DNA from: CAVYGM01 sp963768025
GTDB lineage: Bacteria; Bacteroidota; Bacteroidia; Cytophagales; Spirosomataceae
Direction: 5' to 3'
Assembly: GCA_963768025.1 (NCBI GenBank)
Contig: CAVYGM010000010.1
Location: 1-64,000, forward strand
Length of the DNA stretch: 64,000 nucleotides
A program made the translations under genes and the position numbers. Below, one piece after another: positions 40,136 through 47,987 of the stretch (positions within the stretch are counted from its first letter, which is position 1; each line of letters begins with the position of its first letter). Below the pieces are notes generated by a model. It searched no databases. It saw nothing but the letters and a program-made list of their open reading frames with translations, and was not told the origin of the DNA.

Positions 40136-41131
40136 ATGACAAACATTGCTGAACAGGTAGCGCGCTATGGCTACGTGAATGAAGCCGTAGCCGACGACAT
40201 AGATTTGATTGAGGAAATTAATCGCCTTAAAAAGGAAAAGAACGCCGTGATTCTGGCTCATTACTATGTAGATGGTGCCATTCAGGATATTGCCGACTAC
40301 ATTGGGGATAGCCTGGGCCTTTCGCAACAGGCTGCCGCTACCGAAGCCGACATGATCCTGTTCTGTGGGGTACATTTCATGGGCGAAACCGCCAAGGTAC
40401 TCAGCCCAAACAAAAAGGTAGTGATCCCTGACCTGAACGCGGGCTGCTCTCTGGCCGACTCCGCACCGGCTGATAAATTCGCCGAATTTAAGGCCAAGTA
40501 CCCTGATCACATCGTGATCAGCTACATCAATTGTTCAGCCGAGATCAAAGCGCTCACCGATATTGTGTGTACGTCGTCCAATGCCCTGCATATTGTAAAT
40601 AGCCTGCCCAAGGATCAAAAGATCATATTCGCCCCCGATGCCAACCTGGGCCGCTATGTGGCGCAGAAAACGGGCCGCGAGATGGTACTCTGGGACGGGG
40701 CCTGCATTGTACACATTGATATTTCGCGGGAAAAATTACAAAAACTTCGCGAAGAAAACCCCGATGCCTTGCTCATTGCCCACCCGGAGTGTAAGGAAGA
40801 TGTACTTCTGCAAGCTGATTTTGTGGGATCTACTACCGCCTTGTTGAAATTTGTGGTGCAGTCGCCCAACGAGAAATTCATCGTAGCCACCGAAGCGGGC
40901 ATACTGCACAAAATGAAGCAGTCGGTTCCGCATAAAAAACTGATCCCCGCGCCCGCTACGGACAATAATACCTGTGCCTGCTCGGAGTGCCCGTACATGA
41001 AAATGAACACGCTCGAAAAAGTGTACAATGCCCTGCTATACGAACAACCGGAAATCATCGTACCGGAAAATATCCGGCTTAAAGCCTATGATTCCGTGGC
41101 CCGGATGCTGGAACTAAGCAAGGGAATCTGA
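40136..41131 (+). CDS. nadA: Quinolinate synthase
   Basis: Iron-sulfur enzyme that condenses iminoaspartate with dihydroxyacetone phosphate to give quinolinate for NAD synthesis. I start at 40136 (MTNIAEQVARYG); an upstream frame adds 34 atypical residues. Family marks in order: AVILAHYYVDGAIQDIADYI, GDSLGLSQQAA, ILFCGVHFMGETAKVLSP, the first cluster Cys in DLNAGCSLAD, VISYINCSAEIKALTDIVCTSSNA in two parts, FAPDANLGRYVA, the HPEC motif and the terminal NNTCACSECPYMKMN. About 331 residues. It forms a cluster with a small lipoprotein gene and nadB. Confidence 0.95.
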   Translation: MTNIAEQVARYGYVNEAVADDIDLIEEINRLKKEKNAVILAHYYVDGAIQDIADYIGDSLGLSQQAAATEADMILFCGVHFMGETAKVLSPNKKVVIPDLNAGCSLADSAPADKFAEFKAKYPDHIVISYINCSAEIKALTDIVCTSSNALHIVNSLPKDQKIIFAPDANLGRYVAQKTGREMVLWDGACIVHIDISREKLQKLREENPDALLIAHPECKEDVLLQADFVGSTTALLKFVVQSPNEKFIVATEAGILHKMKQSVPHKKLIPAPATDNNTCACSECPYMKMNTLEKVYNALLYEQPEIIVPENIRLKAYDSVARMLELSKGI

Positions 41132-41135
41132 CACC

Positions 41136-41168
41136 AACTTTCGGGAAGTTTTCAACTTCCCGAAAGTT
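41136..41168 (+). promoter_or_regulatory. Perfect 13-bp hairpin between nadA and the lipoprotein gene
   Basis: AACTTTCGGGAAG and CTTCCCGAAAGTT form a 13-bp perfect stem with a 7-nt loop, beginning 5 bp after the nadA stop and ending 9 bp before the next ATG. It lacks a T-tract, so it may be an mRNA stabiliser, a translation block or a weak terminator. Confidence 0.7.
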
Positions 41169-41177
41169 CATTCGACC

Positions 41178-41633
41178 ATGAAACACCTGATCTGGATCAT
41201 TGCGGGTACCTTCGGATTGGCAGCCTGCCAGCGCTCGGCCGAAAATGTGCAGGAAGCGCAGCGGCGGCTGACGGCGGTGGAACGCTGGTATATTGAACAG
41301 ATAGCGATGGACGAAGCACCAGTGTTTAAAGACGGTACCCATATCCCGCACATCAGCGGGGTGCGTTTTGATCGCCACATGGATTGGGTGAGTTTTAAAG
41401 AAGATGGTAGTTTGGAAGGCCATTTCACGGGCGACAGTACCACGCAGCACTACCAGTGGAAGGTGTACGTACCCCAAAACGTAATAGCGCTCCGGGACTC
41501 CGCCACCAAAACCGGTGGCTGGAATATTTATCCCAGGAATGTCTACAAAGATCATTTCGAAATGGAAACCCGCAGCACGGTATACGACCCACCCAGGGTA
41601 ACGAAGCTGACGCTTAAATTTAATTGTGAATGA
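41178..41633 (+). CDS. Small putative lipoprotein of unknown function
   Basis: A 151-residue exported protein. The N-terminus MKHLIWIIAGTFGLAAC is a lipoprotein signal with lipobox LAAC. The mature part starts with a Gln/Arg/Glu-rich helical segment (SAENVQEAQRRLTAVERWYI), then a probable beta-rich domain (VRFDRHMDWVSFKEDGSLEG, HYQWKVYVPQNVIALRDS). I do not recognise the family. It lies between nadA and nadB, 46 bp after nadA, with a hairpin directly ahead of its ATG and a repeat array directly behind it. A link to NAD synthesis cannot be inferred from position alone, as lipoproteins are often caught between unrelated genes. Confidence 0.7.
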   Translation: MKHLIWIIAGTFGLAACQRSAENVQEAQRRLTAVERWYIEQIAMDEAPVFKDGTHIPHISGVRFDRHMDWVSFKEDGSLEGHFTGDSTTQHYQWKVYVPQNVIALRDSATKTGGWNIYPRNVYKDHFEMETRSTVYDPPRVTKLTLKFNCE

Positions 41634-41709
41634 GTGATTGAGAGAATGAGTGATTATTATTTATCTCAAACTCATTTTATCATTCTCTCATTCACTCAAT
41701 CACTCAATC
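41634..41709. repeat. TCATTC-type repeats facing each other upstream of nadB
   Basis: GAATGAGTGATTGAGAGAAT on the left and ATTCTCTCATTCACTCAATC on the right are made of the same units in opposite orientation, so the transcript can fold into a long imperfect hairpin just before the nadB start at 41722. The left copy begins inside the stop region of the lipoprotein gene. Confidence 0.65.
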
Positions 41710-41721
41710 AAAATTCTCTTC

Positions 41722-43304
41722 ATGCCTCAATTTGATTTTCTTGTTATTGGCTCCGGGATTGCCGGATTGAGCTACGCCGCCAAGCTGGCGCGTCATTTTG
41801 AAGGAAACCAGGAGATTTCGATCGCTGTCATTACCAAGGTGCAGGCCGACGAAACTAACACCAAGTACGCCCAGGGGGGATTGCGGCGGTATGGGCCGAG
41901 GGGGATACCTTCGAAAAACACATTGACGATACCATGGACGCCGGCGACGGCATCAATAAGCGCAACATCGTTGAGATTGTAGTGACCGAAGGACCCGAGC
42001 GGATTCAGGAGTTGATCGACTATGGTACCCGCTTCGATAAGGAGCTGGATGGTGACTACGACCTGGCCAAGGAAGGGGGGCATTCCGATCACCGGATTCT
42101 CCATTTCAAGGATATCACCGGCTACGAGATCGAACGTGCGCTGCTGGAAGAAGTCAAACGTCACGCCAATATTGAAATTTTCACGCATTACTACGCCGTC
42201 GAACTCATCACCCAGCACCACCTGGGCGAAACGGTATATCGCTACCGCGAGGACATCAAATGCTTCGGTGCCTACGTTCTCAACCGCGAAACGGGCGCCG
42301 TAGAGCGCTTTCTGGCCAAAACTACTCTGGTAGCTACGGGCGGCATCGGTAATATTTACCAAAGTACCACCAACCCTACCATCGCCACCGGCGATGGCAT
42401 TGCCATGGCCTACCGCGCCAAGGGGATCTGTGACAACATGGAGTTTATTCAGTTTCATCCCACCAGCCTGTTCCAACCCGGCAAGAAGCCTTCTTTCCTT
42501 ATTTCGGAAGCGGTACGCGGCTTCGGGGGCATCCTGAAACATGCCGATGGCAGTACCTTCATGGAATACTACGACGAGCGGCTTTCGCTGGCCCCCCGCG
42601 ACATCGTGGCGCGGGCCATCGACTCCGAAATGAAAAAACACGGGGTAGAGCACGTGTACCTCGACGTGCGGCACCTCGACTACGAAAAATTCCTGGAACA
42701 CTTCCCGAATATTACCCAATACTGCCTCAATATCGGGCTGGACGTTCGCAGGGATATGATTCCGGTGGTGCCCGCCCAGCACTATATGTGCGGGGGAGTC
42801 AAAGCGGATGAATGGGGCAAAACCAACATTCAGTTTTTGTACGCTGTGGGAGAGTGCGCCGCTACCGGCCTGCACGGGGCCAACCGACTGGCGTCCAACT
42901 CGCTGCTGGAAGCGGCCGTATTTGGCCATCGGGCCTACCTCGACACCATTGCTCACTACGAGGAGGCTATCGTTCCCGACGACGTACCCGAGTGGGACGA
43001 CTCCGGCACTACGCATCCCGAAGAGCAGGTACTCGTGACCGAAATGACCCGGGAGTTGAACAGCATCATGTCCAACTACGTGGGGATTGTGCGCAGCAAC
43101 CGCCGGTTGAAACGGGCCTACGACCGCCTTGAACTCCTGCACGAAGAACACGAGCAGCTCTACCGGGAGTCGAAGGTATCGGTGGCGATCTGTGAACTAC
43201 GAAACATGATTACGGTGTCGTACCTGGTGATTAAAATGGCCATGGCCCGGCGCGAGAACGTGGGTCTACATTATAATCTGGATAATATCAGGCAGCTGGC
43301 GTAG
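41722..43304 (+). CDS. nadB: L-aspartate oxidase, one frameshift
   Basis: FAD enzyme that oxidises L-aspartate to iminoaspartate, the substrate of NadA. The start at 41722 (MPQFDFLVIGSGIAGLSYAA) places the FAD-binding GxGxxG at residue ~10. After KVQADETNTKYAQGG one base is missing in the G-run near 41879; the corrected frame goes on with IAAVWAEGDTFEKHIDDTMD. Further signatures: LVATGGIGNIYQSTTNP, EFIQFHPTSLF, PAQHYMCGGVKAD and GLHGANRLASNSLLEAAVFG. The C-terminal helical domain ends RRENVGLHYNLDN. Repaired length is 527 residues, normal for NadB. Together with nadA this gives the aspartate route to NAD; nadC is not in the window. Confidence 0.94.
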
Positions 43305-43345
43305 CCAGGGTCATGAGGGCTTGGTCTCTTTACACGCTTTCTATC

Positions 43346-45679
43346 TTAAAACTCCAACCGATAGTTCAACACCGGAATGAGGCCCGTTTGGGTAGTGGTA
43401 ACCACCTTGTCTTCCTTCACATTGTAATACCGGCTATACGCGTTCAGTCGGTTGGTAGCGTTCTGTAAATCCAGCGAAATGGTAGAGGTAGTACGGCGGC
43501 GGTTTTTGGTATAGCTCACGCGCACATCGGTTCGGAAATAGGCAGGGAGTTTTTCGGCGTAAGCCTCGTTCCAGTTGTACACGGTTTGCCCTTTCAGCCT
43601 GGACCGCTCCCGGTCAATGGGGGTAGTTCGGTTGCCTCCGGCCAGAATTCCCTTGATGTTGACCGCCAGCACATTGGCTTTGCTCCTGCCCACCCTCCAC
43701 TCTTTGCCCGCCAGGATATTCTGCACGTAGTTGCCGTTAAAGCGTGTATTGCGTTCTACCCCATCGCGGGCGGTATATTTGGATTGGTATAGGGAAGTCG
43801 TACTCATGAAGTAAAAGCCTCCGGTCAGAAACCTCTCTACCGTCAGTTCCACCCCGTAGCTACGTCCTTTGCCCTCGCTCGTAAGCGAATCGGCCACAAA
43901 GCCATCCAACGCATTCAGAAAGGAATTGTACCGCAGGTACGGCAGCGTAGAATTGGCGGGGCCAATGGGTACGTGGAAATGATGCTGGTAGTATGCCTCC
44001 GTCTGCAGGCGCCAGCTTTGGGCCGGCCGGAACTCGTAGCCGAGTACGACATGCGCCGATTTGGTCAATTTCAGATTTTTGTTCAAAGGTTCGGTACGGG
44101 TATCCGAAACGGGTACCTGGGCAAAGTAGGTGGAAATGGCCTCGGTGCGGCTGTGAATACCCGTGCCAAAACTTACCGTATGCCGCGGTGCTACATTCCA
44201 GCGCAGGCCAAGCCGGGGCTCGGCGGAAGCCTGCCCATTGAGCGCCAGCCACATGCCATGCACACCCATGTTGAGGGTTAGGGTTGGCGAAGCCCGGTAC
44301 TTCCATTGGGCAAAGGCCTGCACCAGTTGCGTGGCCCCTTTCTGATCCACCCTGGTACGGACAGTGTCGTTTCTTGTACTCTGGTCGAACAGGTTGTAGT
44401 TGAGCTGACTGGCAATCACTCCCGTGCGGAAAGCGTGCCGGGCGCTCAGTTTGTAGTTGTAGTTGACGGTGAGCCGGAGCGCCTGATTGATAAAACTTTG
44501 CTCAAACCGGTCGTCCTCTTCCTTGCTGCGGTACGCGTCGGTCTGCCGGGTAGCTGAGTAGGACACAATCGTTTCCATGTAGGATCGGCTCGTCAGGTAC
44601 CTGACGTAGTTGAGGCCCGCTACGGCGCGGTCGGAGCGGTATAGTTCGTTAAAATCCGGCTCATCAAACCGCTGCGAACTAAGCCCGCCCATCCCCCATA
44701 CGGACAGTACCGCCTGTTTTTTCTGCGGAATATAGATTTTAAAAGCCCCATCCTGAAAGTTTGTAACGCCATCGCCCACAATTTTGAGGCCCGCCGCATC
44801 CAGAATGGACAGCGTGGAGTAGCGGTAGTTGGCCAGGTACGAAGCCCCGGTACCTTTGCCGATCGGGCCTTCGGCGGCAAAATCCAGGCCCAGTACCCCC
44901 GCCTGTAAGGCATACTCCCGTTTTTCGGCATTGCCTTTGCGTAATTTCAAGTCGAACACCCCCGAGGTGGCGTTGCCGTATTCGGCCGGAAAAGCACCCG
45001 TCAGGAAGTCTGAGTTACCGAGCACATTCACACTCAGCGCGCTGATGCCGCCGCCGGAGGAGCCTTCCTGCGCAAAATGGTTGGGATTGGGAATTTCCAC
45101 CCCTTCCATGCGCCATAGTAACCCTTTGGGACTATTGCCCCGGATGATGATCTGATTGTTGGCGTCGTCGTTGGTAGCCACGCCCGCGAAGGAAAGTGCC
45201 ATGCGCGCCGGATCGTTGACCGCCGCCGCGTAGCGCTTGGCCTGATCGACGGAAAAAGACCGGGCACTTACGCTGACCATGTCGTTGAGAGCATCGCCGT
45301 TTTCTTTCTGGGCTTTGATCACTACCTCATCGAGAGTTTGCAGGGCTTCGGTCAGTTTTACGTTCAGTTCCACTTCCTTACCGGCACCCACGGCAATTTC
45401 CTGCAAAACGGCATTTTCGTAGCCAATGCTCGAAATTTTGATGGTATGGCGGCCTACCGGCACACCCTGAATCCGAAAGTACCCGTCGGTGTCGGTAGTG
45501 TGGCCCATGACCGGATTAACGGTGCTGATCATCACCGTAGCGCCCACAACCGGCTGACCGGACTCAGCGTCGGTGAGCCGGCCCTTGACGAGTTGGGTGG
45601 GGGTTTGGGCGAAGGCCCAATTCAGAGTAGCCCACGCTAGCACGAGCGTGGTGGGGAGCGTAAAGGATCGTATTTTCAT
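43346..45679 (-). CDS. TonB-dependent receptor with carboxypeptidase-regulatory-like domain
   Basis: Outer-membrane receptor of 777 residues. A signal peptide (ends near LNWAFAQ) precedes a carboxypeptidase-D regulatory-like domain (TQLVKGRLTDAESGQPVVGA, YFRIQGVPVGRHTIKISSIG), then the plug (RYAAAVNDPARMALSFAGV, NQIIIRGNSPKGLLWRMEGV) and a C-terminal beta-barrel ending in Phe (VLNYRLEF), as expected for barrel assembly. It lacks the SusC-type signature, so it belongs to the general TonB-dependent group, with peptide, metal chelate or carbohydrate as possible cargo. Being downstream of the haloperoxidase terminator, it seems to form its own unit. Confidence 0.88.
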   Translation of the reverse strand: MKIRSFTLPTTLVLAWATLNWAFAQTPTQLVKGRLTDAESGQPVVGATVMISTVNPVMGHTTDTDGYFRIQGVPVGRHTIKISSIGYENAVLQEIAVGAGKEVELNVKLTEALQTLDEVVIKAQKENGDALNDMVSVSARSFSVDQAKRYAAAVNDPARMALSFAGVATNDDANNQIIIRGNSPKGLLWRMEGVEIPNPNHFAQEGSSGGGISALSVNVLGNSDFLTGAFPAEYGNATSGVFDLKLRKGNAEKREYALQAGVLGLDFAAEGPIGKGTGASYLANYRYSTLSILDAAGLKIVGDGVTNFQDGAFKIYIPQKKQAVLSVWGMGGLSSQRFDEPDFNELYRSDRAVAGLNYVRYLTSRSYMETIVSYSATRQTDAYRSKEEDDRFEQSFINQALRLTVNYNYKLSARHAFRTGVIASQLNYNLFDQSTRNDTVRTRVDQKGATQLVQAFAQWKYRASPTLTLNMGVHGMWLALNGQASAEPRLGLRWNVAPRHTVSFGTGIHSRTEAISTYFAQVPVSDTRTEPLNKNLKLTKSAHVVLGYEFRPAQSWRLQTEAYYQHHFHVPIGPANSTLPYLRYNSFLNALDGFVADSLTSEGKGRSYGVELTVERFLTGGFYFMSTTSLYQSKYTARDGVERNTRFNGNYVQNILAGKEWRVGRSKANVLAVNIKGILAGGNRTTPIDRERSRLKGQTVYNWNEAYAEKLPAYFRTDVRVSYTKNRRRTTSTISLDLQNATNRLNAYSRYYNVKEDKVVTTTQTGLIPVLNYRLEF

Positions 45680-45777
45680 GGCTAATAGTTATTTCACTTT
45701 TGACAACTCAGCCACCACATCCCCTATTCACTTCCTGATTTTTTTGAAAAAACTTCCTGAAAACGCTCTACAAAAGC

Positions 45778-45813
45778 AAAAAGTCCGGTCCGAACCAAAG
45801 GTTCAAACCGGAC
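45778..45813 (-). terminator. Terminator of the haloperoxidase operon
   Basis: On the minus strand the stem GTCCGGT/ACCGGAC with inner GAACC/GGTTC is followed by five T (45782-45778). It lies ~60 bp after the haloperoxidase stop. Confidence 0.85.
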
Positions 45814-45870
45814 CTCTCACGTAGTGAGTACTTTAAACTCATGTACTCTAAACTCTTCAACTCCTCTACC

Positions 45871-47232
45871 TCAACGCGCCGCTACCATGTCCTTGCGGTT
45901 CTTGCGGGTCTGTACTTTTTTCCATACCCACTCACCGACAGTTTCGCCGAGGTGCGTACCTTCCTCTACTCCGTCGCGGTAGTGAATGCCCCCGTACATG
46001 CGGCTGTACGACGCATCCCAGTAAGCATCCTTAAACGATTTGAAGGACTTGACACCATGCCCGTACTTCTTTTCGGTGGTATCGGTAAAGGCTACATTCT
46101 CACCCAGCAAATGCGTAAGTATGGTACCACAGCTAGCCGAAATGGAGCTATGCCCGCTCACGTACTCCGGAAACGGCGGCGTTTCCAGGTAGGGCCGCCA
46201 CTCGGGGTCCCAGCCGTTGTTGATGACAGTTTCGGGCCGGATGCGCACACTCTTGTACTTTTCGTCCCAGCATGACACAAATGCATCAAATATCCCGAGG
46301 GCACCCAAGGTATACGCCTCGGCCGACTCTACAAAGCTCAGCTTTTTGTCGTTGGCTACCGTGCGGGTAATGGCCAGCCAGTGGCCCGGAGGCGTCATTT
46401 TTTTGTTGGCGAACATCACGTGACCTACTACATTGGTCACGAAGGCGTTGTCGTCCCAGAAATAGGCCGTGGTACGCTGCTCTTCGGTCAGGTTTTTGCC
46501 AATGTCGTACACCTCGCGGGTCAGCTTCATAAACTGGCTTTTTTCGTTGAGGTCATACTTCGCCGGGGGGGGGCACTTAAACTGAGCCACTGAGTCCAGT
46601 GTGAACGGACGCACGGTGTTCCACATCGGCTCACAGGCATCGGCATAGGCCGGCGGCGTGGGTACCCAGGTACCGGGCGCATTGGTGACGGTGTACCGAA
46701 ATCCCCGGATCTGCTTATAGTTGTCTTTGGACGAATAGGCCATGATATGGTTGGCTACCAGTTCGCCGTAGGCAATCGAGCGATCCATCACGTCGTCGGG
46801 GATGCCCATGTCCTCGTATTTTTTGAAGAAATCCTTTTCGAATGTATCCCACATATCACCCGAGAAGGTAAGGGTACGCCCCACTACCGCAAAAGCTTTG
46901 ACGCTTGCCAGCGGAAAGCAGTATTCTTCGCCGGGAGTAGGTTTTGGCGTAGGCTCAAATTTATTGAGTTGTCCGCTCAGTGACTGGTATTCAGGGTAGC
47001 CCGGTACCAGGGCTTCGTAGGCGGCCAGGTTAGTATACGCATAGATCCGACTGGCTACGGGCGGCTTAAAAATATCGTGAATGATGACGTCGGTGAGCTG
47101 CATGCCCATGCTGTGCAATAGCTGCGGGTCAGAAGCTTTGGCATTATATTCTTCGGGAGTAGCGTTTTTCTTACAACTCGACACGAAGGTAACAGCCGCC
47201 AGAAGTGCGGCTACAAATAAAGTCTTTTTCAT
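45871..47232 (-). CDS. Vanadium-dependent haloperoxidase-like (PAP2 superfamily) lipoprotein
   Basis: A 453-residue exported protein with a lipoprotein signal (lipobox region FVSSCKKN). The C-terminal half carries the PAP2/haloperoxidase vanadate or phosphate site: RPETVINNGWDPEWRPYLE (first Lys/Arg region), FPEYVSGHSSISASCG (the GH motif), then DASYSRMYGGIHYRDGVEEG with the essential Arg and His. The N-terminal half is the helical bundle of the family, with FKPPVASRIYAYTNLAAYEA. Halide oxidation versus phosphatase activity cannot be decided from sequence. It follows the 198-aa exported protein by ~84 bp, and ends at the terminator at 45778. Its position beside SusCD and FG-GAP lipoproteins is striking. 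Confidence 0.85.
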   Translation of the reverse strand: MKKTLFVAALLAAVTFVSSCKKNATPEEYNAKASDPQLLHSMGMQLTDVIIHDIFKPPVASRIYAYTNLAAYEALVPGYPEYQSLSGQLNKFEPTPKPTPGEEYCFPLASVKAFAVVGRTLTFSGDMWDTFEKDFFKKYEDMGIPDDVMDRSIAYGELVANHIMAYSSKDNYKQIRGFRYTVTNAPGTWVPTPPAYADACEPMWNTVRPFTLDSVAQFKCPPPAKYDLNEKSQFMKLTREVYDIGKNLTEEQRTTAYFWDDNAFVTNVVGHVMFANKKMTPPGHWLAITRTVANDKKLSFVESAEAYTLGALGIFDAFVSCWDEKYKSVRIRPETVINNGWDPEWRPYLETPPFPEYVSGHSSISASCGTILTHLLGENVAFTDTTEKKYGHGVKSFKSFKDAYWDASYSRMYGGIHYRDGVEEGTHLGETVGEWVWKKVQTRKNRKDMVAAR

Positions 47233-47316
47233 TGGTATAGGTCAGAAGTTTTGAGGGCAGGAATAGTCCAAAACTGGTGAGCCCACTTGGCTATCCCGTT
47301 TCGAAGAGGAAGTATC

Positions 47317-47913
47317 TCAGCAGTACCTTGCATGGTTTTGTAATAAATATTCAGGAAGGTAGAAAGGAATATTTATACAAAATCCGGCGGAGGAAAAACC
47401 GGGGAAGGCTCGTAGGTGGCATATGAAGCCATACAGACCGGAAATGGACCCGTTTTTTTCGATCACCTCCCAGAGAAAGAAGGTAACGTGCCTGTCGGAG
47501 GTCATGTAGTGTTTGATGGCTGTGGAAAAGAGCCGGGCGCTTTTCTCAAAAGGATTGCCGTCGTTGTTCTGATCATGGCCAAACTCCTGCTGGATTTTGT
47601 CGGCTAGGGCAAAAAACTGCTCGCGGGCGCTGAGATTAGCCTGCATCAGGGTATAAAGCGAGTCGTTTTCGTAGCGCTGCTCCACAATATTATAAAACTT
47701 ATCCCCGTAGCGGATCAAACCGGTCGGGTTATCGTTTTGCCATTTCGTGCCGTAGGGAATCGAAAGCGGTACCTTTATCTCCACAAACTCCTCGCCCAGT
47801 TCCGTCGTTGCGGGATTTTCGTGTAGTTCTTCAATGAACCATACCGCCGCCGACTGCCCCAGCATGTTGAGCAGCAACAGGAATAAAAATCCGGCAGCTA
47901 TGATTCGTTTCAT
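47317..47913 (-). CDS. Exported protein of unknown function, 198 aa, first gene of the haloperoxidase operon
   Basis: The N-terminus MKRIIAAGFLFLLLLNMLGQ is a signal peptide or single membrane anchor. The middle is soluble and charged (ENPATTELGEEFVEIKVPL, KFYNIVEQRYENDSLYTLM, REQFFALADKIQQEFGHD). The end turns hydrophobic and aromatic (FICHLRAFPGFSSAGFCINI, IPFYLPEYLLQN), suggesting a membrane-associated tail or a frame slip near the C-terminus. I do not recognise the family. A strong promoter lies just upstream at 47947-47978 and the haloperoxidase gene follows, so the two are probably co-expressed. It could be a partner or chaperone of the haloperoxidase, but that is inference. Confidence 0.65.
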   Translation of the reverse strand: MKRIIAAGFLFLLLLNMLGQSAAVWFIEELHENPATTELGEEFVEIKVPLSIPYGTKWQNDNPTGLIRYGDKFYNIVEQRYENDSLYTLMQANLSAREQFFALADKIQQEFGHDQNNDGNPFEKSARLFSTAIKHYMTSDRHVTFFLWEVIEKNGSISGLYGFICHLRAFPGFSSAGFCINIPFYLPEYLLQNHARYC

Positions 47914-47946
47914 TGATTACTGATAAAATACCAAAACTTTGCTCTG

Positions 47947-47978
47947 CAAAGATAAAAGAATAAGGATGTATTGACAAA
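47947..47978 (-). promoter_or_regulatory. Strong promoter of the haloperoxidase operon
   Basis: On the minus strand TTTG (47978-47975), a 20-nt spacer and TATCTTTG (47954-47947) match the Bacteroidota consensus exactly. It sits between the end of the damaged FG-GAP gene and the start codon at 47913, 33 nt downstream. Confidence 0.8.
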
Positions 47979-47987
47979 TGACGAGCG

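Noticed and set aside
41793..43151. 452-codon minus-strand frame opposite nadB
   Set aside because: Antisense shadow; the plus strand carries all L-aspartate oxidase motifs.
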